Virus record (IMG/VR): IMGVR_UViG_3300035703_000108 | Location: 1-57,640 of that record | Length of the DNA stretch: 57,640 nt | DNA from: a virus | Reading direction: 5' to 3' (one strand) | Part shown: positions 9,083 through 16,449 of the stretch, piece after piece | How the letters are laid out: each line of letters starts with the position of its first letter | How positions within the stretch are numbered: position 1 is the first letter of the stretch | Made by a program: the position numbers and the translations under genes | The notes under the pieces: generated by a model | Seen by the model: the letters and a program-made list of their open reading frames with translations, nothing else | Told to the model about the DNA's origin: nothing | Databases searched by the model: none

Positions 9083-10287
9083 TAGAAGGTTCCGCCGTTA
9101 ACGGTCCCGGCTGGAGCTACTCCCAAGGCCGTCCACACGTCGTTCGTGCTCGCCGCCGTGAAGACGGCGATGCCCAGCGACGTGCCGCCGAGGTTGATGC
9201 GCGCGCCGCTGGCCGTGGAGGCACCCGTGCCGCCTTCCAAGATCGAGACGGGGATGGCGATGCCCGCAGCCGAGGTATCCGCATCGACGACGTTCGAGCC
9301 GTCCGAGTAGAAGATCGAGCGGCTGCTCTGCGTGACGTTGGTGGGCGAGACCTGCGAAGGTGTGCGCAGGCCGAGCGTGAACGCGCCGGTCGTGGCGTTG
9401 TCCACCCAGTACTGCTGGATCGTGGCAGGCACGATAATCTGCATGTTGGCAACCAGCGTGCCCACGAACTTGTAGGCGATGCGGTTCAGTTCCGCGCCGC
9501 TCAGCGTGTACGGGCTGCTCTGGCCGGTGAGGTCGATCGACGTGTAGTCGAAGGCGAACACGGCGTCTTGGCCGAGGCCGATCGTGTACCAGTTCGTGCC
9601 GTTGCTGATGAGGACCGCGCTGTCCTCGGGCTGCATGGACAGCGTGAGGCCGCCGTTGATGGTCTCGCTGCCGTTCGGGTCGATGGTCAGTGCGCCGGTG
9701 CCGCCGTTGCGCACGTTCACGAACCAGCCGGTGCCTGCGGCGGGCGCGGACGGCAGGGTGAGCGTGCCGCCGCCGCCCGTCCAGACGAGGGTCGCCGCGC
9801 GGTTGGCGGTGCCTGCCGCGAAGTTGGTGTTGAACTCGGTGACGGGATACTGCTGCGAGAGGGTGCTGCCCGTGGCGAGCAGACCCTCACCGGCGAGGGA
9901 CGAGGCTTGCGCCTGCGCCGTTGACGCGCCGTAGCGGAAGTTGCGCCACGTGCCCGCAACGGTGGTGTTGCTGGTCAGATAAATCTGCCACTGCTCGCCC
10001 GCAGCGATGCTGACGATCGTGCCGCCCGTATTGGTGCGGACGGTGACCGTCGAGGGGCCGAGGTTGTTGAACAGAACGGTCTGGCCGGGCGCGGTCTGAT
10101 CCGCAGGCGGCATGGTAATCGAGAACGCGCCGGTGGGCGTGATGTCGATGATGCGCGCGACCGGCGTGAGGCTGCCCGACGCGTCCAGCGGCCAGTCGAG
10201 TTCGATGTCGCCCGTGAGAGCGAGGGCGAGATACGAGACGTCCGATGGGTAGATCGTCGTGCCGCCAAAGATCTGCGTGTAGCTCAT
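9082..10287 (-). CDS. Tail/fibre-like beta-rich virion protein (401 aa)
   Basis: Mostly beta-strand and loop, rich in Thr, Gly and Ser, with segments such as GTGWFVNVRNGGTGALTI that occur in phage tail spikes and fibres. The C-terminus carries the ILEGGTGASTASGAR block, typical of phage fibre repeats. It sits between the adaptor (10284-10937) and the hub (7301-9082), overlapping both by a few bases. It probably attaches to or extends the short tail. No enzymatic residues or S74 chaperone domain are visible. Confidence 0.65.
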   Translation of the reverse strand: MSYTQIFGGTTIYPSDVSYLALALTGDIELDWPLDASGSLTPVARIIDITPTGAFSITMPPADQTAPGQTVLFNNLGPSTVTVRTNTGGTIVSIAAGEQWQIYLTSNTTVAGTWRNFRYGASTAQAQASSLAGEGLLATGSTLSQQYPVTEFNTNFAAGTANRAATLVWTGGGGTLTLPSAPAAGTGWFVNVRNGGTGALTIDPNGSETINGGLTLSMQPEDSAVLISNGTNWYTIGLGQDAVFAFDYTSIDLTGQSSPYTLSGAELNRIAYKFVGTLVANMQIIVPATIQQYWVDNATTGAFTLGLRTPSQVSPTNVTQSSRSIFYSDGSNVVDADTSAAGIAIPVSILEGGTGASTASGARINLGGTSLGIAVFTAASTNDVWTALGVAPAGTVNGGTF

Positions 10288-10937
10288 GCTTCTTTCCTCA
10301 CAGCCGAGCGGTCGAGGATCTTGGCGAGGTCTTCGCCGTTGAGCATCGCCGCCGCGCGATCATACATGTTCTGCCAAGTGGCGATGCGTTCGTCGTTCTT
10401 GAGGAACGGTGTCGCCTCGAGCAGCGTGCCGTACAGCAGGAGCTGCGGCGCGTATTCGGTCAGCCAGTTGCTCTGGATGGTGTCGTCCAGCAGCGGCGGC
10501 AGTTCGTAGTACAGGATCTCGATGGGGTATTCTGCGTCCGGTGTCGGCGCGAAGAGCCAGTGCGAGAAATCGTAATCCGAGTAGAAGACGGGTTCGCCGG
10601 TCTCGGCCTCGTTCGGCCAGTAGTTGCGGACATATTCGTAGTCGCGCGTGAAGACGGTCTTGCGCGTCGCGTTGCCCGCACCGGTGCCGATGTTGATCGA
10701 GACGGTGTCGCGCCAGCGGTCGGGCTTGGGGTAGACGGACTGGCCGACGGTCAACGCGGTGGACACCACATTGATGAAGCCTTGGATCTTCAGCTCGCGG
10801 GCGATGCGACGCTCGGCGAGGTTGATCAGACGCGGGATCTGCTCGTGGACAATCGGATCGGACGCGAAGGTCGCCCCGCGTTCGAGGTATCGCTCGACGT
10901 CCTGCTTGAGCGTCGCGAAGGTCATCGTAGTGCTCAT
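10284..10937 (-). CDS. Head-tail adaptor, SU10/gp6-like (217 aa)
   Basis: The N-terminal helix-turn-helix arrangement with IPRLINLAERRIARELKI (residues about 34-51) is the hallmark of the SU10-type adaptor family, whose members bind under the portal and start the tail. The remainder is mixed alpha/beta with Trp/Tyr-rich strands, as in P22 gp4-like tail accessory factors. The length is usual for the family. A terminator-like hairpin lies directly upstream (10970-11000), so this gene may begin a separately controlled leftward unit with the tail protein and hub. Confidence 0.75.
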   Translation of the reverse strand: MSTTMTFATLKQDVERYLERGATFASDPIVHEQIPRLINLAERRIARELKIQGFINVVSTALTVGQSVYPKPDRWRDTVSINIGTGAGNATRKTVFTRDYEYVRNYWPNEAETGEPVFYSDYDFSHWLFAPTPDAEYPIEILYYELPPLLDDTIQSNWLTEYAPQLLLYGTLLEATPFLKNDERIATWQNMYDRAAAMLNGEDLAKILDRSAVRKEA

Positions 10938-10969
10938 TTACGGTTTTCCTACGCCCAATCGTGTGCTAC

Positions 10970-11000
10970 AAAAAATGACCGCCGGTTAGCCGACCGGCGG
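10970..11000 (-). terminator. Rho-independent terminator, minus strand
   Basis: On the minus strand an 8-bp perfect stem (CCGCCGGT / ACCGGCGG, 6-base loop) is followed after three bases by TTTTTT. It lies 33 bases before the adaptor start codon and would end leftward transcripts arriving from the lysis group. The stem is seen directly; termination is inferred. Confidence 0.7.
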
Positions 11001-11028
11001 CCAGACCCCAACGCGAAGGAACCGCGTC

Positions 11029-11568
11029 GTGATCGAAGACCGGTATATCAGTCAAGAGCGCTTGAAGCAACTTCTCCGATACGATCCCTGCACGGGGGTT
11101 TTGTATTGGAAACGCAGGCCGGAAAGCGATTTTGCAGATGCGTCTGCGGCCAAGACTTGGAACCGGCGTTTCTCCGGCCATAAAGCTGGTTGCGAAAGCG
11201 GGTACGGGTACCTCAAAATAGGCATAGCGGGTGTTAAATACCAAGCCCACCAACTCGTGTGGGTGTTGCACACCGGCGAGTGGCCCGAGGAGGTGGACCA
11301 CATCAATCATGACCGGGCGGACAACCGGTTGGAAAATCTACGGGCGGTGACCCGCGCCGAAAACAGCCGCAACCAAAGCCGATCAACGCGGAACACTTCC
11401 GGTGAGATAGGAATAAGCTGGTGCGCACCGTCGGGGAAATGGCGGGTACGTTTGCGGGCTAGCGGCTCCACGCGCCAAATAGGTATGTTTGTGGAAATGT
11501 CGGATGCGGTAGCCGCCCGGGATGCTGCAAAAACGCAATTGGGGTTCCATCAAAACCATGGCGCGTAG
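11029..11568 (+). CDS. HNH homing endonuclease with AP2-like DNA-binding domain (179 aa)
   Basis: An N-terminal segment (LKQLLRYDPCTGVLYWKRR) and an HNH_3 core (HQLVWVLHTGEWPEEVDHINHD then DNRLENLRAVT; H78, D97/H98, N108 region) are followed by a C-terminal AP2-like segment (GISWCAPSGKWRVRL, residues about 126-140) that binds DNA. The GTG start follows GAAGGAACC. The gene points rightward inside a leftward late operon, between the 63-aa gene and the adaptor, and has its own short intergenic flanks. It is therefore probably a free-standing selfish endonuclease gene. Homing activity is inferred. Confidence 0.85.
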   Translation: MIEDRYISQERLKQLLRYDPCTGVLYWKRRPESDFADASAAKTWNRRFSGHKAGCESGYGYLKIGIAGVKYQAHQLVWVLHTGEWPEEVDHINHDRADNRLENLRAVTRAENSRNQSRSTRNTSGEIGISWCAPSGKWRVRLRASGSTRQIGMFVEMSDAVAARDAAKTQLGFHQNHGA

Positions 11569-11587
11569 CCATGGCGTTACCCCTATA

Positions 11588-11779
11588 TCACGAGTGCATC
11601 CACCGCGCCAGCACCGCCTCTGCGAAGTCGGCTTGATCGGCGGGCGACGTTTCGAGTATGCGCTGCGTGAGCATGCCGAGCATCTCCGCAACCGCGAGTG
11701 TGCGGTCGCTCAGGGGCATCTCGCGCGCCAGACGGGCGGCGCGCTCCAAACTCACCGCTGCGGCTTCGGCGTTGCTCAC
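11588..11779 (-). CDS. Small Ala-rich helical protein (63 aa)
   Basis: A short, Ala/Leu/Glu-rich helical protein with no recognised domain. It overlaps the 85-aa membrane protein gene by four bases, so it is probably co-translated as part of the lysis group. Its 3' end faces the HNH gene, with 19 bases between stop codons. Function unknown. Confidence 0.45.
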   Translation of the reverse strand: MSNAEAAAVSLERAARLAREMPLSDRTLAVAEMLGMLTQRILETSPADQADFAEAVLARWMHS

Positions 11780-12033
11780 AGCTTGTCTTCCTTGCCCTCA
11801 AGCCTTTTGAAGATGGTGCCGAGGGTCTTGTCGAGCTTGTCGAAGCCCTTGTCCATGTCCGACTTGAGGGTGCGCATATCCTCGCGCCAGTCTTCCTTGG
11901 CAACGTAGGTCTTGGGCATGTCGCGCACATCGTTATCGAGCCGCTCAATCGCCTTCGTCATGTTGTTGATGAGCCAGCCTCCGAGGAAACCAGCTACGGC
12001 GAAGGCGATGTTGAAGAGAACTTGATAATCCAT
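11776..12033 (-). CDS. Small membrane protein with coiled-coil tail, holin/spanin-like (85 aa)
   Basis: One N-terminal membrane segment (FNIAFAVAGFLGGWLI, residues 7-22) is followed by a charged helical tail (about 30-85) rich in Lys/Asp with heptad-like spacing. This one-pass, coiled-coil layout resembles XhlA-like and spanin-related lysis accessories. It is encoded near a GH19 endolysin and other small membrane proteins. A lysis role is inferred; the specific class cannot be decided from sequence reading alone. Confidence 0.5.
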   Translation of the reverse strand: MDYQVLFNIAFAVAGFLGGWLINNMTKAIERLDNDVRDMPKTYVAKEDWREDMRTLKSDMDKGFDKLDKTLGTIFKRLEGKEDKL

Positions 12034-12045
12034 TGTGGTGCGACC

Positions 12046-12402
12046 CTACTTCAAGTTGCGGAGCTTGTAGATGGTGGTGAGATAGACGGCGGTCAGCTCG
12101 TCGATCTTGTTCGCAACGGCGCGGTTACCCTTGCAGATGTCCTCGTGGTTCTCTTCGATCCACGCGCTGTCGCCCTCAAGGGTCTTGAGGATGTCTTGGC
12201 TCTTCGCGCTGGCCGGAGACGGGATGTTTCCGACCAGCTCGAAGGCGCCTTGGTATGCCTCGACCAGCGCGTCCACAGCGTCGATGACGTCGTCGTAGAA
12301 CTTGCCGAGGGCTTTGTGCTCGGAGTAGCTATCGGTGCGCCAGTGGTTCCAGTGCGCGAGATTGCGTGCATAGAAGACGCGCGCGATAAGCTGCTCCAAC
12401 AT
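12046..12402 (-). CDS. DUF5856-like helical protein (118 aa)
   Basis: The start at 12402 (MLEQLIARVFYARNLAHWNHW) is preferred because GGAG lies just upstream and the longer reading is low-complexity shadow. The pattern of paired helices with AHWNHWRT and KALGKFYDDVIDAVDALVEAYQG matches the phage DUF5856 family, which has a ferritin/Dps-like helical look. Function is unknown in this family as far as I know. It lies between lysis-group genes and is translated after the 55-aa gene at 12408-12575. Confidence 0.6.
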   Translation of the reverse strand: MLEQLIARVFYARNLAHWNHWRTDSYSEHKALGKFYDDVIDAVDALVEAYQGAFELVGNIPSPASAKSQDILKTLEGDSAWIEENHEDICKGNRAVANKIDELTAVYLTTIYKLRNLK

Positions 12403-12407
12403 ACGAT

Positions 12408-12575
12408 TTACTCCGCTACGTCTGCGGCAGCAGCAGGCTGCGCAGGGATCTGCGCCTCGGCCTGCTCCTTGATCTTGACCACGAGGGGCCAAGCGCCGGA
12501 CGAGGTGGGCAGGTTGCCGAGGGTCTGAAGCACGGCGTTGACCTCTTCGATGGAAAGAACGAGGTTAATGGGCAT
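12408..12575 (-). CDS. Small conserved phage protein (55 aa)
   Basis: Reads MPINLVLSIEEVNAVLQTLG, then an NLPTSSGAWPLVVKIKEQAE segment and an Ala-rich tail. Small proteins of this shape (one short helix, a G-x-LP turn and a second helix) are common in late operons of many tailed phages. The start follows GGAGACAGAC. Its stop lies five bases before the DUF5856-like gene. Function unknown. Confidence 0.6.
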   Translation of the reverse strand: MPINLVLSIEEVNAVLQTLGNLPTSSGAWPLVVKIKEQAEAQIPAQPAAAADVAE

Positions 12576-12618
12576 GTCTGTCTCCTAGAGTTGCCGGGTT
12601 GGGTATCTTAGCAGGTTA

Positions 12619-12798
12619 TCAGCCGCCGAGAAACTGCGATAGCGTTCCTGCGATGGCGGCGATAACGGCGAGGACAGCGGCGATCTGAGCCTTGCGGCCC
12701 TTCGCGGGCGCGGCCTCTTCCAAGGGGACGATTTTCCGGGCAGCTTGCTCGGCCAGCTTGTCCTTGGCGATGCCGCCGATGATCTTCTTCAGGTTCAT
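12619..12798 (-). CDS. Small membrane protein, holin candidate (59 aa)
   Basis: Basic N-terminal half (MNLKKIIGGIAKDKLAEQAA) followed by one hydrophobic segment (AQIAAVLAVIAAIAGTL, residues 38-54) ending FLGG. The start follows AAGGAGAATACC. It lies 10 bases downstream of the GH19 endolysin gene, the usual place for a holin or pinholin. One membrane span fits a class III or pinholin-like protein; assignment is by context. Confidence 0.55.
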   Translation of the reverse strand: MNLKKIIGGIAKDKLAEQAARKIVPLEEAAPAKGRKAQIAAVLAVIAAIAGTLSQFLGG

Positions 12799-12808
12799 GG
12801 TATTCTCC

Positions 12809-13420
12809 TTAGAGCCAAGTCGCGTACTTCTTGGTCTTCAGCTTGCGGTCGTCGAGGCCGTGAGTGCCCCCGTTGATCCGCTTCGTCAGCGCGAGGATCG
12901 CACTGTCTGTAATGCCCTGATCGCAGATCGACCAGAGCTTGTTACGGTCGAAGAACCACAGGGCGCTCTCGATCGCCAGTTCGCCAGCCACCAGATCAGG
13001 GTTGTCCATGATGTCGGGGCGGTTGATGTACTGCGACAGCGCCTTGTAGTTGTCGTGGCCGGTGAGTTGCAAGAAGCCGCGACCACGGAACTTCCAACCG
13101 TCGCCGCTGCTCTCTGGGCCGTTGCCCATGCGGTTGGCGTAGACGCGGTTGGCGATGGCCTGCGGCTTGCGGGCATACTGGTTGGCGAGCGCCTGCGTCG
13201 GGAAATACTTGCGGAAGATGTTCCGCAGCCCCTGCGCGCTGTAGTTGAGGTTCTCGCTGGTGGCACGCCAGTTGCCACTCTCGTGCGCGCACTGCGCGAA
13301 GAAGTGGGCACCACGGTTGCGGTTGAGCTTGTAGTGCGCGCAGGCGGCCTTGAGCGTGCCGGGACCGAAAGCACCGTCAGCCGTGACGCCGATCTTGCGT
13401 TGGAGGTTTACGAGGCTCAC
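12809..13420 (-). CDS. Endolysin: glycoside hydrolase family 19 with N-terminal peptidoglycan-binding motif (203 aa)
   Basis: Residues 3-30 form a PG_binding_1-like repeat (LQRKIGVTADGAFGPGTLKAA). The GH19 chitinase/lysozyme-like domain follows: AQCAHESGNWRATSENLNYS (catalytic Glu in HESG at about 47), NRMGNGPESSGDGWKFRGRG and FLQLTGHDNY, the family signatures of phage peptidoglycan hydrolases. The GTG start overlaps the upstream stop (GTGA). It would cleave host peptidoglycan after holin action. No signal peptide is visible, which fits holin-dependent release. Confidence 0.9.
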   Translation of the reverse strand: MSLVNLQRKIGVTADGAFGPGTLKAACAHYKLNRNRGAHFFAQCAHESGNWRATSENLNYSAQGLRNIFRKYFPTQALANQYARKPQAIANRVYANRMGNGPESSGDGWKFRGRGFLQLTGHDNYKALSQYINRPDIMDNPDLVAGELAIESALWFFDRNKLWSICDQGITDSAILALTKRINGGTHGLDDRKLKTKKYATWL

Positions 13421-13584
13421 TTGTCCTTTTCCTTATTCCATAGCTCGAAGAGCGTCTTGATCTTTTCCTCGGCCACGCCGAGGCGAACGTCCATCTTAGC
13501 GAGGATGATCGTCAGAGAGATGAACGCCAGAACGACCGGCCAGAGTTGGCCGATCAGTTCGACGGTGGAGAGTTCGCCAGCCAC
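13417..13584 (-). CDS. Small one-helix membrane protein of the lysis group (55 aa)
   Basis: GTG start immediately after the TAA of the 159-aa gene. A membrane segment (LWPVVLAFISLTIILA, residues 14-29) is followed by a charged amphipathic tail (KMDVRLGVAEEKIKTLFELW). This layout resembles small lysis accessories that sit beside endolysins. It overlaps the GH19 gene start by four bases, so the two are translationally coupled. It is a second holin or spanin candidate. Confidence 0.55.
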   Translation of the reverse strand: MAGELSTVELIGQLWPVVLAFISLTIILAKMDVRLGVAEEKIKTLFELWNKEKDK

Positions 13585-14064
13585 TTACCGGTCCGTGTTG
13601 CGCCAGTCGGGGAAGTCGTTTTCATCGACCACGCCGTCGCCGTTTGCGTCGTAGCGCAGGTCGTTGCGATACTTCTCCCACGGCTCCAAGTCGCCATCGT
13701 CGTCCTCTTCGGGGGTGTCGATGAAGACAGTCCCGTTCGGGTCGTCGTAGGTCTTGGGCGCTTCGGGTTCCGGCTCCGGTGCAGGTGCTTCGGGTTCCGG
13801 TGTTGCATCACGCGCGTTGGCGTTCAGGCTCAAGCCGCCCAGAAGGCCGACGAAGGCACCGATGATGGTCTGGAAGGCCGGGTTGACCATGTCGAGGATG
13901 GCGGTGCTATCGACGATGTGGTTCGGCAGGAAGAGGCCGACGACAAGCGCCATCACGACCACGAGGATCACAGCGGACAGCGTGACGATAGCCACGCGGA
14001 TCACGAACTCGACGGTGTCGTTGACGCCGTCCTGCTTGCTTTCAAAGCCGTCCCAGAAACTCAT
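13585..14064 (-). CDS. Two-helix membrane protein with C-terminal EF-hand-like motif (159 aa)
   Basis: Two membrane segments (about 22-47 and 63-79) are followed by a Pro/Glu-rich linker (EAPAPEPEPEAP) and an acidic C-terminus containing DANGDGVVDENDF (about 140-152). That segment has the D-x-[DN]-x-D-G spacing of an EF-hand or dockerin calcium loop. The same acidic tail has a TPEEDDDGD patch. It lies at the head of the lysis group. A calcium-binding membrane protein involved in lysis timing or superinfection exclusion is possible. No known family is recognised. Confidence 0.5.
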   Translation of the reverse strand: MSFWDGFESKQDGVNDTVEFVIRVAIVTLSAVILVVVMALVVGLFLPNHIVDSTAILDMVNPAFQTIIGAFVGLLGGLSLNANARDATPEPEAPAPEPEPEAPKTYDDPNGTVFIDTPEEDDDGDLEPWEKYRNDLRYDANGDGVVDENDFPDWRNTDR

Positions 14065-14095
14065 TATTCACTCCATCGAAGGGGATGTCGCCGGA

Positions 14096-14659
14096 TTAAA
14101 TGTCCACCAGCGCTTGCAGGGTAATGGTCGCGGTTGCGACGATGTTCGTGCCACCCGAGTTTGTGGAAATCGCCAGCGTCCCCGAGGCGGAATTAAATCC
14201 GACCCCCGTCTGGTTAACAAACCAAGCAGCATCAGTGGTGAGGGCCACCCAGACACCGGTCGTGGTGCCGCTGAAAGTACCGCTGGTCGGCGTAAGCCGC
14301 ACAAAATGTGTTGAGGCGGTCGCGGTAGGGGTAAGCCAGTCGTAACTATCCAACACCCCCGAATTGAACGTACCAACATCCAGAACGCCATTCGAACCGA
14401 CAGTAAGGGTAGTCTGAGCGTCCAGCGGGGAGAACGTACTGTCTAGGTACGTGCCGCTGTCGAGGCGGTACACGATACTGCTCTTGCCGTAGAAGTCAGT
14501 CGGCATAACAATGGCACCGGACGGGACGCCCGCGAGCGTGCGCACCGCGCTCTCATTCAGGGAAACCTGAGCTGTGGCAGACCGCCCAAGCTCCAGATTG
14601 ATAGACTGCCCTGCGGTGCTGCCACCGAGACTGATCGGACCAGAGGCGTTAAGCGTCAC
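14096..14659 (-). CDS. Beta-rich tail/fibre accessory protein (187 aa)
   Basis: The first 60 residues (GPISLGGSTAGQSINLELG, then NESAVRTLAGVPSGAI and a DFYGKS end) form a block I recognise from tail-proximal proteins of many siphovirus- and podovirus-like phages. The remainder is Thr/Ser/Gly-rich beta structure. It starts inside the end of the 464-aa S74 fibre gene (11-base overlap), so it is coupled to it. Probably a fibre-associated virion protein. Confidence 0.55.
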   Translation of the reverse strand: MTLNASGPISLGGSTAGQSINLELGRSATAQVSLNESAVRTLAGVPSGAIVMPTDFYGKSSIVYRLDSGTYLDSTFSPLDAQTTLTVGSNGVLDVGTFNSGVLDSYDWLTPTATASTHFVRLTPTSGTFSGTTTGVWVALTTDAAWFVNQTGVGFNSASGTLAISTNSGGTNIVATATITLQALVDI

Positions 14660-16043
14660 GCTTCAGAAACTCCACTTCAGCGCGGAGTTCCGCGATAGCC
14701 GCGAAGGCAACAGCGACGAGCTTCTCGTAGTCTACGGCGAGTGACCCGTCTTCGCGCTCGCGCACGGCCAGCGGGAAGACCTGCTGCACATCTTGCGCGA
14801 TCACACCGAAGTCTTGCTTGCGCACGAAATAACCATCGTCACCCCCGTGGCTGGCGATGTACTCATCCGTCCAGTCGAAAGTCTTGCCGCCGATGTGCTG
14901 CACTACGCCGAGCGCACCTTCGATGCCCGCGATGTTCTCCTTGAACCGCGCGTCTGACGAGAAGAAGGCCGTGACGTTGTTGGTCGCGCGGATTTCACCC
15001 GCAGTGCCCGAAGCCGCAGTCCCGACGCCGAGGCTGTTGACTTGGTAGTTGTTGCCGGTGTTGAGCGCGTTGGCGGTCGTGGCCGTGGTGGCGGTTGTGG
15101 CCGAGGTGGCGCTCGTCGCGGAGGTAGCAGAGGTGGCCGTCGCGGCGTTACCGGAAATGCTGATCCCATACGTGCCTGCGGCGAGGCTGTTCACCGTACC
15201 GCTCAGTGTCAGGTTGCCCGAAGAGGTCACCGTGCCGGACAAGGTCAGGCCGGAAGCTGTGCCCGTGCCGGTGACCGAAGTGACCGTGCCGGTGTTGCTG
15301 GTGAACCCGCTGGGGTTGGACGCCGGATAGGCGCCCAGCGACGTGAGCGCGTTGGCGGCAGTCGTTGCGCCCGTACCGCCGTTGGCGATCGGGAGCGTGC
15401 CCGAAACCTGCGTGGTCAAGCTGACGCCGGAGAGCGTGCCGCCGAGGGTCAGAGACCCCGAGGACGTCACAGTGCCGGTCAAGGTCAACCCGTTGACCGT
15501 GCCGGTGCCGCTGACCGAAGTGACGGTGCCGCCACCGGTGCCTGCGCCGATGGCCGTGCGGAAGTCCGCTGCGCTCAGCGCGCTGACGGTGTTGTCCGCG
15601 TTGAAGCGGGGGAACGTGACCGCACCGGGGTTGGTGATCGTGAATAGGTTGCCGCCGAGAGTGGTCGCGCCCAGAGCCGTGCGCGCCGCACCCGCAGTCG
15701 TCGCGCCGGTGCCACCGTTGCCGATCGGCAAGGTGCCCGTGACCTGCGTGGTCAAGCTCACACCTGAAAGCGTGCCGCCGAGGGTCAGAGATCCCGAGGA
15801 CGTTACGGTGCCCGTGAGGGTCAACCCGTTGACCGTGCCGGTGCCGGACACGCTCGTGACGCTGCCCAGCGCGCCGGAGCTGTCTGCAAGCAACGTGACC
15901 GTGCCCGCTGCGTTCTTGAAGTACAACGCCTCGTCGGTCAGGTTGATCGCCAGCTCGCCAGCGGCGAGGTTGCCCGCAGTGGGCACAGCCAAGGCCGTGC
16001 TGGTGCGATAAAGCTGAATGGGCGTAAAGCCACTAGCCGCCAT
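14649..16043 (-). CDS. Tail fibre with C-terminal S74 intramolecular chaperone (464 aa)
   Basis: Residues about 60-330 are tandem collagen-like/beta-helical repeats with the unit GTVTSVSGTGTVNGLTLTG and LPIGNGGTGATTA, common to phage fibres. The C-terminal 110 residues match the S74 (endosialidase-type) chaperone: SSDARFKENIAG, FGVIAQDVQQVFPL, and the final VDYEKLVAVAFAAIAELRAE. This domain trimerises the fibre and then removes itself, usually by Ser/Lys-dependent cleavage near the SDARFKENI block. It likely binds the host surface. The Ala/Thr-Ser repeat (ATSATSATSATT) near residue 305 is a hypervariable low-complexity hinge. Confidence 0.85.
   Translation of the reverse strand: MAASGFTPIQLYRTSTALAVPTAGNLAAGELAINLTDEALYFKNAAGTVTLLADSSGALGSVTSVSGTGTVNGLTLTGTVTSSGSLTLGGTLSGVSLTTQVTGTLPIGNGGTGATTAGAARTALGATTLGGNLFTITNPGAVTFPRFNADNTVSALSAADFRTAIGAGTGGGTVTSVSGTGTVNGLTLTGTVTSSGSLTLGGTLSGVSLTTQVSGTLPIANGGTGATTAANALTSLGAYPASNPSGFTSNTGTVTSVTGTGTASGLTLSGTVTSSGNLTLSGTVNSLAAGTYGISISGNAATATSATSATSATSATTATTATTANALNTGNNYQVNSLGVGTAASGTAGEIRATNNVTAFFSSDARFKENIAGIEGALGVVQHIGGKTFDWTDEYIASHGGDDGYFVRKQDFGVIAQDVQQVFPLAVREREDGSLAVDYEKLVAVAFAAIAELRAEVEFLKRDA
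15363..15870. repeat. Intragenic direct repeats in fibre gene (15363-15531 and 15702-15870)
   Basis: Two roughly 169-base blocks of the S74 fibre gene are clearly related at DNA level and encode nearly the same peptide repeat (GTLPI..GGTGATTA through GTVNGLTLTGTVTSSG). Such repeats allow copy-number change by recombination. Similarity was judged by eye, not computed. Confidence 0.7.
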
Positions 16044-16113
16044 TACAAGTTACCTCCGTAGGTCTCTTTCGGGGTAGCATAACCCACGCCCCAATTCCAG
16101 CATTAGCAGAACG

Positions 16114-16446
16114 TCAAGCACCGGCCCACGGGAGGGGCGGCGTGACGACGGGCGGGCTGATCTGGTTTTCGATCTGCGAGGCGACGTTCGCTTCGTAGGA
16201 AGCGACCTGCTCTTCGCCCATAGCGGCCTGCACCCAGCCGATGACCTGCGCTTCGGTGAGGTCGTCATAGGGGGTGAACGGTGCGTCGGGGTCGGTCGTG
16301 ACGCCCTGCGTGCCGTAGACGTTGCCGCTGTAGGTGCCATCGGTGCCGGTCAGGGTCCAGTGGACATTGAAGACCACATCGGTCTCGCCGTCTTCTTCGG
16401 GGTATGCGTCCATCTGCTGGACAGCCCAAGTGTTGGTTACGGTCAT
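16114..16446 (-). CDS. DUF7936-like small virion-associated protein (110 aa)
   Basis: Begins MTVTNTWAVQQMDAYPEEDG, followed by a VVFNVHWTLTGTDGTYSG beta pattern and a GWVQAAMGEEQVASYEANVASQI helix. I recognise this as a small family frequent beside tail fibre genes in environmental phages (DUF7936 by memory). It is encoded three bases after the large fibre gene and before the 464-aa fibre gene. A fibre-associated role, perhaps assembly, is inferred from the neighbourhood. Confidence 0.55.
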   Translation of the reverse strand: MTVTNTWAVQQMDAYPEEDGETDVVFNVHWTLTGTDGTYSGNVYGTQGVTTDPDAPFTPYDDLTEAQVIGWVQAAMGEEQVASYEANVASQIENQISPPVVTPPLPWAGA

Positions 16447-16449
16447 GGG

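Noticed and set aside
7334-9085. Long open frame antisense to the hub gene
   Set aside because: Arg/His/Val-rich shadow of a well-supported gp10-like protein.
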